A stretch of 9,297 bases of DNA, taken from contig JBAVEL010000161.1 of NCBI GenBank assembly GCA_049587715.1, forward strand, positions 1-9,297, in the 5' to 3' direction. The notes under the pieces are model-generated. The model saw nothing but the letters and a program-made list of their open reading frames with translations, did not search any database and was not told where the DNA came from. This stretch comes from JBAVEL01 sp049587715. Its GTDB lineage: Bacteria > Bacteroidota > Ignavibacteria > UBA10030 > UBA6906. Below, in pieces: positions 6,569 through 9,297 of the stretch (position 1 is the stretch's first letter; each line of letters opens with the position of its first letter). A program made the translations under genes and the position numbers.

Positions 6569-6968
6569 CCATGGCAGGCCTGTAAGCCGAATTCTGTCTG
6601 CCCGCCCTGCGGCGGGGAGGCAACCATTTCTCTGGGCCTCGGATCGCTCCTCGGCTCGAGCGGCCTACCCGGGAACCGCCCCCCGTGTCGAGCGGGGGGC
6701 GCGGGGCGAGCAACCCCTTGTTCCCATGCTTGGCCTTGCTCCGGGGGGGTTTGTCATGCGACGTCCTTGCGGAACGCCCGGTGAGCTCTTACCTCGCCTT
6801 TTCACCCTTACCCCGCCTTGCGGGCGTGGCGGTGTCTTTTCTGTGACACTCTCCGTCGCCGGGGGCTTTCGCCTCCGGCGCCCCTGCTGTTCACAGGGCA
6901 CCCTGCTCTGTGGAGTTCGGACTTTCCTCATCCGCACGCGGCGGACGCGGTTGCCCGGCCTGCCATGG
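6569..6968 (-). ncRNA. rnpB: RNase P RNA (bacterial type A-like)
   Basis: This is the catalytic RNA of RNase P, which matures tRNA 5' ends. The conserved cores are readable in order on the minus strand: GAGGAAAGTCCG with downstream AGCAGGGTGCC; ACAGAAAAGACACCGCC; GTAAGGGTGAAA followed by GAGGTAAGAGCTCACCG; AGGCCAAG; CCCGGGTAGGCCGCT; and the 3' ACAGAATTCGGCTTA. The ends were placed by a perfect 12-bp P1 helix: CCATGGCAGGCC (6968-6957) pairs with GGCCTGCCATGG (6580-6569). An extra ACC/GGT pairing just outside may lengthen the mature ends by several bases. The length of about 400 nt resembles type A RNAs (E. coli 377). It begins 17 bases after the RNase H stop codon. No convincing promoter is seen there, so it may be processed from a longer transcript. 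Any protein frame within this interval is spurious. Confidence 0.97.
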
Positions 6969-6985
6969 TTGGTGGATTCAGTGAA

Positions 6986-7402
6986 CTACACTCTGATGCG
7001 GCGTCTGGTCTCGATCGCCAGGTTCGCCAGCCGGTCGGCCTCCCGGTTCTGTTCGCGGGGCACGTGCCGGAGCTCGCACGGGAAAGGGAGCTCGTCCAGA
7101 AGGGACGCCGCCTTCGCGTGCTGCTTCCTGAGATTCTCGTCCTTCACCTTGTACTCGCCGCGCATCTGGCGGACCATCAGCTCGCTGTCCGAGTGCGCGA
7201 TCATCCGTGTACAACGAAGGCGCCGGGCGCGGCGGAGCATCGCGACGAGAGCCGTGTATTCCGCGATGTTGTTTGTCGCCACTCCGATGTAGCCGGAGGC
7301 GGTCAGGAGGATCTCTCCCTCTTCGGTCATGATGAGAATGCCGATGCCGCTCTCACCCGGGTTCCCGCGGGAGGCTCCGTCGGTGAATGCGTGCAGGATC
7401 AT
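6986..7402 (-). CDS. RNase HI-type (RVT_3-like) ribonuclease H family protein
   Basis: The 138-residue product has the RNase H fold with its acidic residues: D8 in TDGASRGNPG, E48 in NNIAEYTAL, D72 in HSDSELMVRQM and D123 in NREADRLAN, plus H113 in HVPREQN. These residues predict two-metal cleavage of RNA in RNA-DNA hybrids. It is a short single-domain form of the 'reverse-transcriptase-like' RNase HI group, with YKVKDENLR replacing the basic protrusion of E. coli RnhA, so I avoid the symbol rnhA. It overlaps the zinc-ribbon gene by 4 bases (ATGA) and is followed within 17 bases by rnpB. From memory, an RNase HI domain also follows a nif3 and a zinc-ribbon gene in Mycobacterium tuberculosis (Rv2230c-Rv2228c). 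Confidence 0.93.
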   Translation of the reverse strand: MILHAFTDGASRGNPGESGIGILIMTEEGEILLTASGYIGVATNNIAEYTALVAMLRRARRLRCTRMIAHSDSELMVRQMRGEYKVKDENLRKQHAKAASLLDELPFPCELRHVPREQNREADRLANLAIETRRRIRV

Positions 7403-8130
7403 GCCTCCCGGGACCCTTTTTCCACGATCTCATCCGAGACCAGGATGCGGCCGCAATGCTCGCACGCAAACACATGCCTGTTCTGCCTGAGTTCCAGGAG
7501 TTTCTGCGGCGGCACCCTCGCAAAACAGCCTCCGCAGGCCCCCTTCCGCACGGGAACGATTGCCTTTCCCCTCTTGGCCTTCCGGATGCGCTCGTAGGCG
7601 GTGAGGTCCTGGGCATCCAGCCTCGCGACCAGCTTCTCACGTTCGTGATGGTACCGCAGCTCTTCCTCCTCGGTGGTCTTGGACAGGCGGTCCAGTTCCA
7701 CGTGCTTCTCCTGGAGGGTCCGTCCAAGGGCCTCCGCCTGTGTGCGGAGGGATTCGATTTCCTCCCGGGCGACGGTGGCCCTGGTCTCTGTCTCCGCCAT
7801 CTCCTTCTCGAGCCGCGCGATCTCCTCCGTGGCGTGGTCGATCTCCCGGGTGAGAGCGTCGTACTGCTTGTTGGTCCGCACTTCGAACTGCTGGCGCTTG
7901 TACTTTGCCACCTTCTCCCGCAGGGCGAGAATCTCGGAGTCCGCCAGATCTCTCCGCGCGAAGGAGGACTTCATGGCATGATCCTGTTCCCCGAGGCGCT
8001 CCTGGAGCTCCTGGAGGCGCCCCTCCAGGTCCCGAATGGTGGCGGGGAGGTCCCCCTTCAGCTCCTCCAGTTCGTCCAGGTTGGAATCAACGCGTTGAAG
8101 CTGGTACAGATGGCGCAGCTTGTTCTCCAA
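7399..8130 (-). CDS. Coiled-coil C4 zinc-ribbon protein (DUF164/CT398-like)
   Basis: The 243-residue protein is of the COG1579 type. Residues about 10-175 are a highly charged heptad-rich region expected to form a long antiparallel coiled coil. Residues about 195-235 form a C4 zinc ribbon with C199-G-G-C202 and C223-E-H-C226. The family is described as a putative nucleic-acid-binding zinc-ribbon protein and its cellular role is not settled. The conserved position between nif3 and an RNase HI gene suggests a link to nucleic-acid metabolism (inference). Translation starts at TTG (8130-8128), supported by AAGGAGG (8142-8136) with a 5-base spacer and by the family-typical N-terminus. The stop overlaps the next start, consistent with coupling. 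nif3 ends 21 bases upstream. Confidence 0.92.
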   Translation of the reverse strand: MENKLRHLYQLQRVDSNLDELEELKGDLPATIRDLEGRLQELQERLGEQDHAMKSSFARRDLADSEILALREKVAKYKRQQFEVRTNKQYDALTREIDHATEEIARLEKEMAETETRATVAREEIESLRTQAEALGRTLQEKHVELDRLSKTTEEEELRYHHEREKLVARLDAQDLTAYERIRKAKRGKAIVPVRKGACGGCFARVPPQKLLELRQNRHVFACEHCGRILVSDEIVEKGSREA

Positions 8131-8135
8131 AGCGG

Positions 8136-8142
8136 CCTCCTT
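8136..8142 (-). promoter_or_regulatory. Strong ribosome binding site for a TTG start
   Basis: AAGGAGG on the minus strand lies 5 bases before TTG (8130-8128). It is the strongest Shine-Dalgarno in the cluster and compensates for the rare initiator of the zinc-ribbon gene. Confidence 0.75.
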
Positions 8143-8151
8143 GTCCTTATC

Positions 8152-9258
8152 CTACAGGTACCGTACCGGATTCCGCTGCACGGCGGAGGCAGCAACGGGT
8201 ACCGCCCCGCCCCGTGCGTGCGCGAACTTCCCGACCTTTGCAACAAGGGCGCCCACGACGGGACGCTCCGTCTCATAATGGCCCGCGTCCACCAGCACGA
8301 TCCTTCCCTCCGCCTCCCGGAACCGGTGGTAGGGAACGTCGGCCGTGACAAAGGCGTCCGCACCCGCACGCACGGCGTCCTCCAGGAGCTCCGATCCGCT
8401 GCCCCCGCAGAGGGCCACGCTCCGGATCATGGAACCCGCCCCGGGGGAGTACCGGATGCGCCGGACGCTGATCCTGGTCCGGATCCGGCTGAGGAACCGC
8501 CGCACGGTCAGGGATCCCTTCAGATGCCCGACCAGACCCATGCCGAAGTCGGCCGTCGGCGTCGCCAGGGGGTACACATCGCAGGCCGGCTCCTCGTACG
8601 GGTGCGTCCGACGGAGGGCGTCCAGCACGTCGCGCACCCGGTGCTCGGGGACCACCATCTCCAGCCGGGTTTCCTCCACCTCCTCCAGGTTTCCGCGCCG
8701 ACCCACGGCCGGGGCAGACCGCCGGTTTCCCCGGAACGTGCCGCGTCCCGACAACCGGAACGAGCACTCGGAGTAGTTCCCGATCCTTCCGGCCCCCTGG
8801 GCGGCCATGGCCTCTGCCACGCGGCGGACCTGCCCCTCGGGTACGAATGTCACCACCTTGGTCTCCCTCCGGAAGGGGGTCCGGAGGGGGACGGGATCGG
8901 CGATGCCGAGCTCCCGTGCCAGCGCGGTGTTCGTTCCCCCGGGGGACCAGTCCACGTTGGTGTGGGCGCTGTACAGTGCGACCCGGCGGCGGAGCAGGGC
9001 GGTTATGCACCGGCCGGCGCGTTCGCCCTGGTCCACCCTCCGCAGCGGGTGGAACAGGAGAGGGTGGTGTGTGATGAGGAGATTCGCCCCCCGGCGGGCG
9101 GCCTCCTCCACCACGGACTCCTCCGGATCCAGAGCCACCAGGATGCCGCGCACCCGGGTCTCCATGTTGCCCACCTGCAGGCCCGGATTGTCGCGCTCCC
9201 ATGCGACGCCCTGCGGCGCCCCGCGTTCGAAAAAACCGTGGATGTCGGAGATGTTCAT
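8152..9258 (-). CDS. Nif3-like dinuclear metal centre protein (long form with insert)
   Basis: The 368-residue protein belongs to the Nif3/YbgI/YqfO family, which forms toroidal hexamers with a dinuclear metal site. The biochemical role is uncertain; GTP cyclohydrolase I type 2 annotations are not well supported. Metal ligands are visible: H64 and H65 in ITHHPLLF, D103 in SAHTNVD, and H327 and E331 in DAGHYETE. The N-terminal WERDNPGLQVG is typical. Residues about 130-235 form the PII/CutA-like insert of the long YqfO form, with GNYSECSF (160-167), a G-x-GTF turn and THPYEEPACDVYP (218-230). The ATG at 9258 is required by the conserved N-terminus, but only a weak GCGGGG precedes it, and an intrinsic terminator ends 10 bases upstream. 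The zinc-ribbon gene follows 21 bases downstream. Confidence 0.94.
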   Translation of the reverse strand: MNISDIHGFFERGAPQGVAWERDNPGLQVGNMETRVRGILVALDPEESVVEEAARRGANLLITHHPLLFHPLRRVDQGERAGRCITALLRRRVALYSAHTNVDWSPGGTNTALARELGIADPVPLRTPFRRETKVVTFVPEGQVRRVAEAMAAQGAGRIGNYSECSFRLSGRGTFRGNRRSAPAVGRRGNLEEVEETRLEMVVPEHRVRDVLDALRRTHPYEEPACDVYPLATPTADFGMGLVGHLKGSLTVRRFLSRIRTRISVRRIRYSPGAGSMIRSVALCGGSGSELLEDAVRAGADAFVTADVPYHRFREAEGRIVLVDAGHYETERPVVGALVAKVGKFAHARGGAVPVAASAVQRNPVRYL

Positions 9259-9268
9259 GTGCCCCGCG

Positions 9269-9297
9269 AAAAAAAGTGTCCCGCCGTTGGGCGGGAC
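9269..9297 (-). terminator. Rho-independent terminator upstream of nif3
   Basis: On the minus strand GTCCCGCC (9297-9290) and GGCGGGAC (9285-9278) form a perfect 8-bp stem with a CAAC loop. AC and seven T residues (9275-9269) follow. This is a textbook intrinsic terminator for a gene beyond the right edge, or an attenuator in the nif3 leader. The stem could extend further outside the window. Confidence 0.88.

Noticed and set aside
6665..6937. Minus-strand 90-codon frame within rnpB
   Set aside because: The interval is fully explained by conserved RNase P RNA cores, and the predicted peptide is basic low-complexity sequence.
4590..7292. Plus-strand open frame of 900 codons
   Set aside because: It is antisense to recJ and runs through rnpB. 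Its Arg/Gly/Pro-rich translation has no recognisable domain. Long antisense frames are expected in high-G+C coding DNA.

Overview
The window comes from a high-G+C bacterium, and every supportable gene lies on the minus strand. The large plus-strand ORFs are antisense shadows. The organism is Gram-negative: the leftmost gene encodes a secreted outer-membrane barrel protein with a C-terminal OmpA-like peptidoglycan-binding domain. The other genes are core housekeeping genes that do not fix the phylum. An OmpA protein with a TSP3 repeat stalk and a TATCTT-type -10 box would fit Gemmatimonadota, Eisenbacteria or other FCB-related or deltaproteobacterial-like lineages, but this is a weak inference.

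Read in the direction of transcription (right to left), the window opens with an intrinsic terminator at the right edge (9269-9297). A tightly packed cluster follows: nif3 (dinuclear-metal Nif3 family with the long insert), a coiled-coil/C4 zinc-ribbon protein, an RNase HI-type protein, the RNase P RNA gene rnpB, recJ (ssDNA 5'-3' exonuclease), yebC (YebC/TACO1 family), and ruvC-ruvA-ruvB (Holliday-junction resolvase and branch-migration motor). Most gaps are under 30 bases. Two junctions are 4-base ATGA overlaps (zinc ribbon/RNase H and ruvC/ruvA), which suggests one long transcription unit or a few overlapping ones. The largest gap, 76 bases between yebC and ruvC, holds a GC-rich stem-loop.

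After ruvB there is a 259-base gene-free stretch. It contains a plausible sigma70-like promoter (1696-1724) and a long, strongly structured 5' leader for the outer-membrane protein gene, which therefore appears to be an independent unit.

Functionally the cluster combines recombination and repair (RecJ, RuvA, RuvB, RuvC), RNA-DNA hybrid or RNA processing (RNase HI-like protein, RNase P RNA) and two widely conserved proteins of less clear role (Nif3, zinc ribbon), plus the translation- or transcription-associated YebC. I see no transposons, CRISPR arrays, tRNAs, phage genes or convincing novel defence system. The most informative non-routine signals are the overlap of recJ's annotatable ATG with the P1 helix of RNase P RNA, the terminator pressed against nif3, and the structured leader of the OmpA-family gene.
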